From the NCBI RefSeq assembly GCF_004770055.1, contig NZ_RQEP01000005.1, positions 744,001-808,000 on the forward strand: 64,000 nt of DNA, in the 5' to 3' direction. The notes under the pieces are model-generated. The model did not search any database. It saw only the letters and a list, made by a program, of their open reading frames with translations, and was not told the DNA's origin. This DNA comes from Leptospira semungkisensis. Its GTDB lineage: Bacteria > Spirochaetota > Leptospiria > Leptospirales > Leptospiraceae. The translations under genes and the position numbers were made by a program. Shown here piece after piece: positions 31,814-41,715 of this stretch (the stretch's first letter is position 1; every line of letters starts with the position of its first letter).

Positions 31814-32599
31814 CTACTTCGACTGAGTTCCCGCAGGTTCTCTGAAATTGATCTCAAAGATATCGTAGTTGGATTCTCGAACTCCGACTACGAATGCAAC
31901 GGAAACCCCTAGAAAGTATCTTCCACTGTATTTCATTGCTTTCCAGGCGAATTCAGCCATTTCTTCGGATGTAATAGAAAAGGGATGTACTTTTCCTCTG
32001 GATTCGTCCAAGTAGATGCCTTCGTACGTTCCGACCATTGTGCCTTTGTATTCTAAGCTGAGAATTCTACCGGTGACGGAAAAGTTTCGTTTTCCTCCAG
32101 TTTTACGGCTGGTCATTTTGTCGATCGGTGTCGCAGTATCGTGGGCCGTTACCCAGACTGTGATCCTACCACTCGGATCTTTTACGGGTGATGTATGCGG
32201 GAGTTTGCTATCTTGGTATTGAGCGTCTACGATCTCAATACTCGTAGAAAGCGCCACAGGTTTGATCCTATGTATATTAAATTGTATTAAAATAGTTTGG
32301 TTCAGGTTCTTGCTTAAGAAATTTACCACATCCGCGTTTTCTGGCCGAACGCTGACCTGCACTTTCTTTCGCACTGGAGCAAAGCACTCGTCCCTGGCCA
32401 TGTCACATTCTTCCGCAGGGTCGTAAACAGTCACTTCTATGACCCCTTCGTAAGATTCGTAGATGATCCCACTACTCTCAAACTGGGTTAGTTTAGCGAC
32501 AGTCCATCCTTCCGAATATGTGCCCAAGGAAAACAGGGAAGTCGAAAAAAAGAAAAGCTGTGTAAAGATTACAAATGCAAAAAACTTTCTTGGGCTCAT
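31814..32599 (-). CDS. Exported hypothetical protein
   Basis: A protein of about 261 residues that I do not recognise. A signal peptide covers roughly the first 25 residues (FFAFVIFTQLFFFSTSLFSL). The mature part seems beta-rich: SGIIYESYEGVIEVTVYD, KKVQVSVRPENADVVNFLSK and RNFSVTGRILSLEYKGTMVG. A Cys pair in EECDMARDEC may form a disulfide. No lipobox is seen. I used the ATG at 32599; a TTG at 32608 adds three residues. It lies upstream of marR on the same strand but 75 bases away, so co-transcription is uncertain. Confidence 0.7.
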   Translation of the reverse strand: MSPRKFFAFVIFTQLFFFSTSLFSLGTYSEGWTVAKLTQFESSGIIYESYEGVIEVTVYDPAEECDMARDECFAPVRKKVQVSVRPENADVVNFLSKNLNQTILIQFNIHRIKPVALSTSIEIVDAQYQDSKLPHTSPVKDPSGRITVWVTAHDTATPIDKMTSRKTGGKRNFSVTGRILSLEYKGTMVGTYEGIYLDESRGKVHPFSITSEEMAEFAWKAMKYSGRYFLGVSVAFVVGVRESNYDIFEINFREPAGTQSK

Positions 32600-32900
32600 A
32601 AGTCTCAATCTGACGAGATTTTCAGTCCTTCCGTTCTATCTTCTATGTCGGATTCCCGGGAAAGAAATTTCGATATTTATTTGGTGATTTGAGATTAGAA
32701 AGCCTCTTTTGTCGATCCTATTGTTTTCCGTTGGGTATAAATCCGGGAATTTTCTGTGAGATTTTCAATCTAAGGTTCGCTTTTCTTTCTTCAGATACTT
32801 TTCCAAAAGAACTTTTGTAGATCGTTTAAAGGTCAAAGAATGTCAAAAGCGCCGGAAGGACCGCGGCTCGTTTCATTTGGTTCTTTGGATGAGGTTAGAT

Positions 32901-33257
32901 ATGAGTTCTTTTTTGCGATCTTTGTTGGCCGGTTTTATCTTCATTACATTTCTTTTTCCATTTGTAACAAGTGCTCAAGAATATCGTAAGTCTCCCTTTG
33001 GTAAGAAGAAGCCCCCTCAAGAAAAGAGGCAGGTGGTGCCGAACGAATATATTATCAAGTTAGTAGCAGGAAACAGCAGCTCTAAGATCAAGGATCTAAT
33101 GCCAGGATTCTCGATCCTAAAAATCGAAGAGCTTTCGGATGACACGTATCGTGTGGTTTATGAGAAGGACCCAGGCTTAGAGAATCTTGTAGAAGCAGGC
33201 AAGAGATCTGGGATCGTTATTTTTGCCCAACCGAATCGGATCTACAAAGCGTTTTAA
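32901..33257 (+). CDS. Exported protein resembling a subtilase prodomain (I9-like)
   Basis: A small protein of 118 residues. A signal peptide (SLLAGFIFITFLFPFVTSAQ) precedes a short basic linker (KSPFGKKKPPQEKR). The rest has the outline of an inhibitor I9/S8 prodomain: PNEYIIKLVAGNSSSKI at the start, FSILKIEELSDDTYRVVY in the middle and IVIFAQPNRIYKAF at the end, where subtilase precursors have a similar PN-x-x-Y boundary. No protease domain follows; the frame stops there. It may inhibit or chaperone a protease encoded elsewhere (inference). The ATG at 32901 has GAGG six bases upstream. Confidence 0.65.
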   Translation: MSSFLRSLLAGFIFITFLFPFVTSAQEYRKSPFGKKKPPQEKRQVVPNEYIIKLVAGNSSSKIKDLMPGFSILKIEELSDDTYRVVYEKDPGLENLVEAGKRSGIVIFAQPNRIYKAF

Positions 33258-33258
33258 T

Positions 33259-34290
33259 CTATTTTTTAGAGAATCCCTTCTCTATCCAGCCTGCAATATC
33301 ATACAGCGCTTCTTTAGCTTTTGGAATTCCTCTCCCAAGATTAAAGAACCCATGTATTAAGTTTTCATAAACCTTCAATTCTAAGGGAATTTTTGCCTTC
33401 TTTAATAGATCTGCATAAGCAAGGCCTTCGTCCTGTAAAGGATCGAAACCTGCGATCACCATATAGGTTTGGGGGGAATGAGCCAAGGAAGCCTGCAGAA
33501 ATGGTGTGACCCTCGGATCCTTCCAATCCTTGGAATTCGGCAAACTATGTTTTTTAAAATAACGTAATAGATCTCTAGTGAGAGCATAACCGTCGGCAAA
33601 CTCTTCCACACTTTTTCTTTCTTGTGTTAGATCGATCCAAGGATAGATCAAAATTTGGAATAGAGGAAGGGGAAGTTTTTCTTTTTTGGCTTGGGTCGAA
33701 ATGGAGATCGCTAAATTTCCTCCGGCAGAGTCTCCTCCGACTGCGATCTTTTTTGGATCGAGCCCGAGTGCCTTTCCATTTTCCTTGATCCATTTGTATG
33801 CCGAGAAAGCGTCTTCCCAAGAAGAAGGATATTGCGATTCGGGTGCTAATCCGTAATCCACTGCGAGTATTGCATGACCGGAGGTCTTTGCAAGAAATCT
33901 GAGAGGAGGATCATGAGAGTCCAGATCCCCGATTACAAAACCTCCTCCATGAAAATAAAGAAGGCATGGTTCTAAGGTTGAACCTTGGTTGGAGGAATAT
34001 AATCTTACTCTAATACGTCCTTTTGTTCCAGGAATGGTAAAGTCCTCTACTCGGGGAAGTTCGATCTTCTCCAAGTCGAATAGAGTCATGATGTCCCTAA
34101 AGAGAGCTCTCGCCTTTAATGGAGGAAGATGCTCCGGTTTCGGTTTGATCTTTGCCAGGACCAATGCGGCGCGGATCTTGGGATCCAAGGTCCTGCCGCG
34201 TTTTATATCCTTTCCGAAAACTCTAAGTATCGGGTTCGGTAAAGAAAGTAATGCCCTCGCTGCTACTCCTTCAAACTTTTGCCAGAGCAC
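33259..34290 (-). CDS. Alpha/beta-hydrolase esterase, HSL family
   Basis: A 343-residue esterase/lipase of the hormone-sensitive-lipase type. The oxyanion motif HGGG lies in YFHGGGFVIGD, the nucleophile in GGDSAGGNLA, the acid in AGFDPLQDEG and the His in LIHGFFN. It should hydrolyse esters of short or medium acyl chains. Its start overlaps the end of the flavin monooxygenase gene by 20 bases, so the two are probably co-translated. A monooxygenase followed by an esterase is a common arrangement for ketone breakdown through an ester, but the substrate is not known here. Confidence 0.9.
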   Translation of the reverse strand: MLWQKFEGVAARALLSLPNPILRVFGKDIKRGRTLDPKIRAALVLAKIKPKPEHLPPLKARALFRDIMTLFDLEKIELPRVEDFTIPGTKGRIRVRLYSSNQGSTLEPCLLYFHGGGFVIGDLDSHDPPLRFLAKTSGHAILAVDYGLAPESQYPSSWEDAFSAYKWIKENGKALGLDPKKIAVGGDSAGGNLAISISTQAKKEKLPLPLFQILIYPWIDLTQERKSVEEFADGYALTRDLLRYFKKHSLPNSKDWKDPRVTPFLQASLAHSPQTYMVIAGFDPLQDEGLAYADLLKKAKIPLELKVYENLIHGFFNLGRGIPKAKEALYDIAGWIEKGFSKK

Positions 34291-35713
34291 GCTTCTTGGT
34301 TTTCCTTACTTCATTCTTGTGTCCATTGGAACCCGACTTAGAGGTTTGCTTGTACTTTGCCTTTGCCTCGATCGGTAGAGAATTAGAAGTTTTAGATGCT
34401 CGTTTCTTTCCTGCTTTTAATTCTTTTTGCATATAATACAAAAAGTCTTCGTAGTCGACTTGCATCGTATGTCTTGCAGAAGCCACATAACGTTTCTTCA
34501 TTTTCGTTTCATAATCTTTGATCTGCGTTTGCATCTCGGAATTATTAGGAAGTAAATAGTTCCCAGTAAGATATTCTGCCAGCCATTTGCCCTGGAATTC
34601 TGCAAGAGGCATGATTGCCCCCAGAGGTTGATACAACCCAACAAAGAAAAGATTCTTTAATCCTGGTTTGAAAGTCCTATGGAATAAAGGCAGATAATTA
34701 TCCGGTGCTGAAATGAAATCAGAATGAAAGAAAGGAAATTTTACATTGTATCCTGTGCAATAGATGATCGCATCGATCTCTTCTTCGGAACCGTCAGAGA
34801 ACTTGACCTTGCTTCCATTATATTCCTGGATGACCGGTTTGTATTTGATATCTCCCCTTCCCAAACGAACCAAGATATCTTGAGAGATTGTAGGATGTGC
34901 CTCTCCAGGCTTATGATCAGGCTTTGGCAGTCCGAAATCTTCCATCTTGCCCACTCCTATCTTCAGCATGATTCCGAATAGAAGTTGTTTGATCCAGAAT
35001 GGAGTTCCTGGAGGGATCATCTCAGTAGATTTGTCGAGAGGCTTTCCGAAAAGATAATTCGGGATCACCCAAGCTCCTCTTCTGGAACTTAAGATAACTT
35101 TCTTTGCGACTCCCGGACGACTAAGCTCCACGGAAATATCCATGGCGCTGTTTCCCATTCCGAGTACTACGACTTTCTTTCCTACTAAATCGATTGGATG
35201 TTGCGGGTCCACATAGTCGTGTGAGTGTATTATCTTTCCGTTAAATTTACCTGGAAAATCAGGTTCAGGCCAACGAGGAGACCAATGGTGTCCATTCGCT
35301 ACGATCACAGCATCGTAGAAGTTTTTTTCTCCTTTCTCGCTGATCACTAGATAAGTTCCATCTTCTTGAGGTTCTACTTTTGCGACACCGTTCTTGAATT
35401 TGATATTTTTTCGAAGTCCAAAATGTTCCGTGTAATCCGTGAAATATTTTTGGATCGGCTCATGGTTTGGATAATCCGCATACCAAGTCGGCATCGGATA
35501 ATCCTTATATTCCATTCTATCTCTATGAGTATTGATATGTAAGGACTTGTATATATTGCTTAGACCGTTATCGTTTTTATATCTCCAATTCCCGCCTACA
35601 TCACTTCCTTTCTCGTAACAGTCGTAAGGGATGCCCTTGTCCTGCAAAGATTTACAAACAGTGATTCCGCTCGAGCCTGCGCCGATCACGCATACTCTTG
35701 GTAACTCTTGCAT
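34271..35713 (-). CDS. Flavin-containing monooxygenase (FMO/Baeyer-Villiger type)
   Basis: A 480-residue flavoprotein. The FAD site is VIGAGSSG at 9-16, the NADPH site is VVLGMGNSAMD near 190, and the class B signature is FNGKIIHSHDY. It should oxidise a ketone or soft nucleophile with NADPH and O2. The last 45 residues are a Lys/Ser-rich tail (KYKQTSKSGSNGHKNEVR), which runs into the esterase start and looks dispensable. The ATG at 35713 has AGGAG seven bases upstream. A palindrome lies between it and the divergent GMC gene. Confidence 0.92.
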   Translation of the reverse strand: MQELPRVCVIGAGSSGITVCKSLQDKGIPYDCYEKGSDVGGNWRYKNDNGLSNIYKSLHINTHRDRMEYKDYPMPTWYADYPNHEPIQKYFTDYTEHFGLRKNIKFKNGVAKVEPQEDGTYLVISEKGEKNFYDAVIVANGHHWSPRWPEPDFPGKFNGKIIHSHDYVDPQHPIDLVGKKVVVLGMGNSAMDISVELSRPGVAKKVILSSRRGAWVIPNYLFGKPLDKSTEMIPPGTPFWIKQLLFGIMLKIGVGKMEDFGLPKPDHKPGEAHPTISQDILVRLGRGDIKYKPVIQEYNGSKVKFSDGSEEEIDAIIYCTGYNVKFPFFHSDFISAPDNYLPLFHRTFKPGLKNLFFVGLYQPLGAIMPLAEFQGKWLAEYLTGNYLLPNNSEMQTQIKDYETKMKKRYVASARHTMQVDYEDFLYYMQKELKAGKKRASKTSNSLPIEAKAKYKQTSKSGSNGHKNEVRKTKKRALAKV

Positions 35714-35728
35714 GGATGTCTCCTAATC

Positions 35729-35742
35729 ATAATGATCGTTAT
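35729..35742. promoter_or_regulatory. Operator-like palindrome between FMO and GMC genes
   Basis: ATAATGATCGTTAT is a 14-base inverted repeat with one mismatched pair. It lies 15 bases upstream of the monooxygenase start, in the divergent gap. A TATAAAAT-like -10 element overlaps it on one side. No regulator gene adjoins, so the binding protein is unknown. Confidence 0.4.
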
Positions 35743-35831
35743 AAAATGCATTCTTAGTAGAAGAGCGGATCTGACATGAGTCAAGTCCGAAAATGGATTG
35801 AGGGAATAAATCAATATGTTTAGGTCTGCCT

Positions 35832-37550
35832 ATGGCAAACGAGAATGGAAGAACAAATGTTCACTTTGATTACGATTATATTATAGTAGGTTCAGGGTTT
35901 GGCGGTAGTGTTTCAGCGATGCGCCTGAGTCAAAAAGGTTATTCTGTATTAGTAATCGAGTCAGGAAAGAGATGGGCTGCAAAAGATTTTCCTAAAACGA
36001 ATTGGTCCGTTCACAAATATCTTTGGATGCCTAGACTTGGTTTTTATGGCATACAAAGATTAAATCTATTGAAAGATTTTTTTCTAGTCAGTGGCGCCGG
36101 TGTAGGTGGAGGTTCTCTAGTTTATGCAAACACTCTCTATGTTCCTTCCGACAAGACCTTAAATCATCCTACCTATCAGAAGATCGGAGGGAAGAATGGA
36201 ATGATTCCCTTCTATGAAGTTGCGTCTCGTATGCTTGGTGTAACTAAAAATCCAAAGTTGGATGAGTCAGATCAAATCTTAAAAGAGATCGCAGACGATA
36301 TGGGGAGAGGAGAAACATTCACTCCTACACCTGTTGGAGTTTTCTTTGGAGAGAAGAGTGGCCAGACAGTAAGAGATCCTTACTTTTTAGGAGAAGGTCC
36401 TGATCGAACTACTTGTAATTTCTGCGGAGGTTGCATGGTGGGATGTCGTTTTAATTCTAAAAACACATTAGATAAAAATTATTTATTCTTCGCGGAGAAG
36501 TTAGGAACCAAAATACTTCCCGAAACGAAAGCAACGGACTTAATTCCTTTAAATGAAAAAGGAGAAAGGGATTCGAATGCAAGCGGAGAATTCGGATACG
36601 AATTAAAGACTAGATCCACAACAGGATGGTTCGGATCTCCCAAGAGAACCTTTAGAGCAAAGAATGTGATTTTGTCCGCAGCAGTGATGGGAACTGTAGG
36701 TCTTCTTCTTCGTGCCAGAGAAAATGGAAGTATGACGAGGCTTTCTCCTCGCTTGGGTGATAATGTTCGTACGAATAGTGAGACAGTTCTTGCTGTTTCT
36801 AAGTTTGGGAAAGACGTGGATTTTTCTAGAGGAGTGGCGATCACTTCTTCCATTCATCCGGATGATCATACTCATATCGAGCCAGTGCGATACTCCAGAG
36901 GTTCGGATTTCTTCGGAACTTTGGCGAGTGTTCTCACCGATGGAGGAGGAAAATTTCCCCGACCTTTGAAGTATTTCTTCACGATGTTTACGCATCCTTT
37001 ATATTTCTTAAAGGCATCTTGGCCGTTCGGGTTTGCAAAAAATTCTTTGATCCTTCTTGTGATGCAAACCTTGGACAACAAAGTGAAGTTGGTTCGTGAG
37101 AGAAGAACTGTTTGGCCTTTTGAGAAGTCTATGACCTCGGCATTAACGGAAGGAGAAAAGACACCTTCTTATATTCCGATCGCAAATCAAACTGCACGAA
37201 AGATTGCAAAGAAGATCGGAGGCTTTCCTCGTAGTTCTTTAAATGATGTCCTTTTGAATGCGCCGATCACTGGTCATATTATGGGCGGTTGTGTTATGGG
37301 TTCTGATCCGGAAGAAGGAGTTATCGATTTCGAGAACAAGGTCTTTGGTTATAAGAATCTAAGAGTTTGTGATAGCTCAATGATCCCTGTGAATCTGGGA
37401 GTGAATCCTTCTCTTTCTATCACCGCAATGACGGAAAGGGCGATGTCCATGATCCCAACGAAATCGGGATCCGCTCGTTCTTTTCAATTTGAGGATACGT
37501 TTGGGATCAGCTCTGTAGTATTTCCTGAAAAAACGAAGGCTGCCAAGTAG
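35832..37550 (+). CDS. GMC-family oxidoreductase (cholesterol-oxidase-like)
   Basis: A 572-residue FAD enzyme. The dinucleotide site is IVGSGFGGSVSAMRL near residue 18, and the GMC C-terminal block is VNLGVNPSLSITAMTERAM. In between, CNFCGGCMVGC is the Cys-rich motif found in the bacterial cholesterol-oxidase-like subgroup. It should oxidise an alcohol or sterol-like ring; substrate not known. The ATG at 35832 is used. It is divergent from the monooxygenase-esterase pair, and the three may serve one pathway (inference). Confidence 0.9.
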   Translation: MANENGRTNVHFDYDYIIVGSGFGGSVSAMRLSQKGYSVLVIESGKRWAAKDFPKTNWSVHKYLWMPRLGFYGIQRLNLLKDFFLVSGAGVGGGSLVYANTLYVPSDKTLNHPTYQKIGGKNGMIPFYEVASRMLGVTKNPKLDESDQILKEIADDMGRGETFTPTPVGVFFGEKSGQTVRDPYFLGEGPDRTTCNFCGGCMVGCRFNSKNTLDKNYLFFAEKLGTKILPETKATDLIPLNEKGERDSNASGEFGYELKTRSTTGWFGSPKRTFRAKNVILSAAVMGTVGLLLRARENGSMTRLSPRLGDNVRTNSETVLAVSKFGKDVDFSRGVAITSSIHPDDHTHIEPVRYSRGSDFFGTLASVLTDGGGKFPRPLKYFFTMFTHPLYFLKASWPFGFAKNSLILLVMQTLDNKVKLVRERRTVWPFEKSMTSALTEGEKTPSYIPIANQTARKIAKKIGGFPRSSLNDVLLNAPITGHIMGGCVMGSDPEEGVIDFENKVFGYKNLRVCDSSMIPVNLGVNPSLSITAMTERAMSMIPTKSGSARSFQFEDTFGISSVVFPEKTKAAK

Positions 37551-37630
37551 CATCTTCTAAAACGATAGACTGTAGATTCGACAAAGGAAATATCTCCGAA
37601 TAAAGCTCGAAAGAGTTTCGGAGATAGGTC

Positions 37631-38566
37631 TTGTCTTTATTCAAAGAAAGCTTAAAGGATTTTTTTCAAACTAAGAAGGATTGGTTTTCTTTCGCTGCTG
37701 TCCTGTTTATTTTTCTCGCCGTTTGGGCCTTGAATTATAAATTTATTTTCGTTCAAACCATCTTCGTAACTTTAAAGGACCAACAAGAGGCTCTTCTTCT
37801 CTTCTTCTTTTTGTTTTATTCCTTTGGAGCTTTGCTCATATATCCGATCGCTTTGGCTTTGTATAGAAAATCCGGAGAATGGAAACGACTTCTTCCTTTT
37901 GTAATTGGAATCGTGGTCGTTCTTACTTTGGTGAGTTCGGCAAGACTGAAAGATACGAGTTTATTATCTTTCTTAGATACTTCTTCTGTTCGGATCGGAA
38001 TGATGTCTTTGAATTATTTCAGTAATATATGTATCTACGCGGCTATTCCACTCTATTGGATTTGGAAACAAAAGGATTCGAATGATAGATTCTTGGGACT
38101 CAACGCAGGTTCTAAATGGAGAGAAGTGACACTTCTTCTTGGATTGATGCTGCCGGTGATAGCGATCGCATCCTTTTCGATTTCCTTTCTTGCATATTAT
38201 CCTCGCTTTGCGAATCGATTTCCTGACGGTTATATAGATTATCCACCTTGGGCTTGGATCTTAGTTTTCGAGATCGCTTACGCTTTCGGTTTCGTTGCGC
38301 TTGAGACTTTCTTTCGAGGATTTATGGTTTTGCCTTTGGCTACAAGGTTCGGAAGCAAACCTGCAGTTTTAGCAATGGCATTTATGTACGGGCTTTTGCA
38401 TTTTACCAAGCCATCTTTCGAGGCCTTGGGTTCGTTCTTCGGGGGTTTTATTCTGGGAATGATCTCTCACAGAACAAAGTCAGTATATGCAGGAATTATA
38501 ATTAATATCGGGGTGGCTTGGGCCATGGAGCTTGCTGCCACCCTTCAATTCTTGTACTTGATGTGA
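37631..38566 (+). CDS. CPBP-type intramembrane protease-like protein
   Basis: A 311-residue membrane protein with about eight helices. The CPBP (Abi/CAAX protease) core lies at about 215-300. Motif 1 is FVALETFFRGF, where the usual EE pair is LE; motif 2 includes MAFMYGLLHF with its His; the third motif (IIINIGVAWAMEL) lacks the usual His and Asn. The active site is thus partly degenerate and proteolysis is not certain. The start is a TTG at 37631 with GGAG seven bases upstream. It follows the GMC gene by 80 bases on the same strand. Confidence 0.75.
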   Translation: MSLFKESLKDFFQTKKDWFSFAAVLFIFLAVWALNYKFIFVQTIFVTLKDQQEALLLFFFLFYSFGALLIYPIALALYRKSGEWKRLLPFVIGIVVVLTLVSSARLKDTSLLSFLDTSSVRIGMMSLNYFSNICIYAAIPLYWIWKQKDSNDRFLGLNAGSKWREVTLLLGLMLPVIAIASFSISFLAYYPRFANRFPDGYIDYPPWAWILVFEIAYAFGFVALETFFRGFMVLPLATRFGSKPAVLAMAFMYGLLHFTKPSFEALGSFFGGFILGMISHRTKSVYAGIIINIGVAWAMELAATLQFLYLM

Positions 38567-38573
38567 TCTTATT

Positions 38574-39878
38574 TCAGATACGGATCGTGTACCCTATATT
38601 ATAGAAGAATATCATATGCACGATATGCTGTTGTTGATAATGCTCTACTAAGCTCCTCTGCACCGCAGGACTTGTGGATAAAGAACTCAGATAGTTGACG
38701 ATCAGTTCGTTCTTGTACCCGAAAGCTTTCGCAGGATCCACAGTCATTCCATCGTTCGGATTATTATCCGCATATACTCCAATATTCGGAGTATATGTGC
38801 CGTTATCAACCAGAGCTGGAGTCGCTCTATACATCATGTTCGCTGCAAAGAAGAATTTTCCATAATCGAACTGTAGCCTAGGGCTGATATCACTGATCCC
38901 TTTCTTGCGATCAATATTATCATTCACTTCTGCGTAACCGACGACCAAGCTAGGAGTGATCCTGAAAGTCTCTCCTTTGAAGAACTCATGACTCAAGCTT
39001 AAACGATAGTTGTGAGTTCCTTGGAATACACCACCGAAATCGTTTAACATTTTGTTGTTAATTGAAATCGTTGGACTCAACCATTCCCAGAAGGGAGCCT
39101 TCCAACCGATGACCCAATAGCCTCTCATTGCGTAGCCAGGCTGGTTTTGGTTGATGAATAAGAATCCAGCAGTAAAGGTTCCAAGTCTTGTCTCATGATC
39201 GTACATCGCTCTGGTGAATAGATAATCGTAGAGACCGTTCTGTTCTTTTCGAGTCTTAACCTGGTTCGGATCATATAGCAACTGACCTGCTGCCAGAGAT
39301 TTATCCACCAAGCTCGTCTGATCCGGTCCGCCAGGTGTGGATTGCATTCTTAGATCAGAGTCAGTATTGCTTCTGTCCACCATTGGGTTCATCATGGTTA
39401 GTCCTAGTTTAAACCCTTTAGGTAATCCTAATAGTTCCACGTTGGTGGTTAGGAAGTATGCCTGGTAGAAATCCTTGTAAGAAGTTCCATTACGCCTTGC
39501 CTGACGTTCTCCGAATAGATCGGAACCTTGGAAGGCACCATCATTGGAAACTGATTGGGAAAGCAAAATGGAATGTTCCGGCAAGGCATCCGCTGGCACT
39601 TGTGGCTTTACCGCTCCCGTGGGAACACTTTCGTCGGTGGTCAACTCTGGAGTTGTGTCCGGACGATCTTCGGTGATCTGTTTGATTTTATCTTTTCGAA
39701 CTCGAATAATGACTCCATCCGCACTTACGAATTCTATTTCTGTTTCGGTTTCTTTTTGGATGGTGACTTTTTCGAAAACTCTACCTGAGGCGGTGCGGAT
39801 GGTAACTCCTAAGAGTTCTCCTAAACCGCTTGTAGAGACGAAGAGGATAAACGTTAACGTACCTATACTTCTTCTCAT
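38574..39878 (-). CDS. Putative outer-membrane beta-barrel protein
   Basis: A 434-residue exported protein. The signal peptide (SIGTLTFILFVSTSGLGEL) is followed by a small SH3-like unit, VTIRTASGRVFEKVTIQKE and GVIIRVRKDKIKQI, seen in other leptospiral envelope proteins. The rest alternates aromatic and polar residues like barrel strands (RLSLSHEFFKGETFRITPSL, KFFFAANMMYRATP) and ends IFFYNIGYTIRI, a typical barrel C-terminus. The role may be a porin or surface protein. I chose the ATG at 39878; an upstream start at 39920 would place a charged stretch before the signal peptide. It is convergent with the CPBP gene. Confidence 0.75.
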   Translation of the reverse strand: MRRSIGTLTFILFVSTSGLGELLGVTIRTASGRVFEKVTIQKETETEIEFVSADGVIIRVRKDKIKQITEDRPDTTPELTTDESVPTGAVKPQVPADALPEHSILLSQSVSNDGAFQGSDLFGERQARRNGTSYKDFYQAYFLTTNVELLGLPKGFKLGLTMMNPMVDRSNTDSDLRMQSTPGGPDQTSLVDKSLAAGQLLYDPNQVKTRKEQNGLYDYLFTRAMYDHETRLGTFTAGFLFINQNQPGYAMRGYWVIGWKAPFWEWLSPTISINNKMLNDFGGVFQGTHNYRLSLSHEFFKGETFRITPSLVVGYAEVNDNIDRKKGISDISPRLQFDYGKFFFAANMMYRATPALVDNGTYTPNIGVYADNNPNDGMTVDPAKAFGYKNELIVNYLSSLSTSPAVQRSLVEHYQQQHIVHMIFFYNIGYTIRI

Positions 39879-40120
39879 ATAACCAGTATTTTTGGGAGGA
39901 TCCGTAAATTCAATACACATACACGAATTATTAATTTTCTAGAAAAAATAAAATTCCTGATTACTATGTCTTTAGAGAGTAATGTGCAAGAAATTCGGAG
40001 GAATATGCAATTGGGATGAACGTATGTTAGTCAGCAAATTTTACTTATGAAAAGACTGGACGAAATTTAAAAACCTCTTCTTCTTCTTCAGAAATATAGA
40101 ATGGATTAGGATAGTTTAAA

Positions 40121-41578
<1,458 letters not shown>

Positions 41579-41715
41579 TAATAAGAATTTGGGATTCGTT
41601 TTCTTTTGTTAGCTTTTAAGGAAAGATTTCGTCTTCTCCCTAGCTGGATTTTAGGAAATTACATTTTTCCTTGACGAGTGGATCTCTCCGATAATCTTCA
41701 TAGGCTGCCTTTTTT

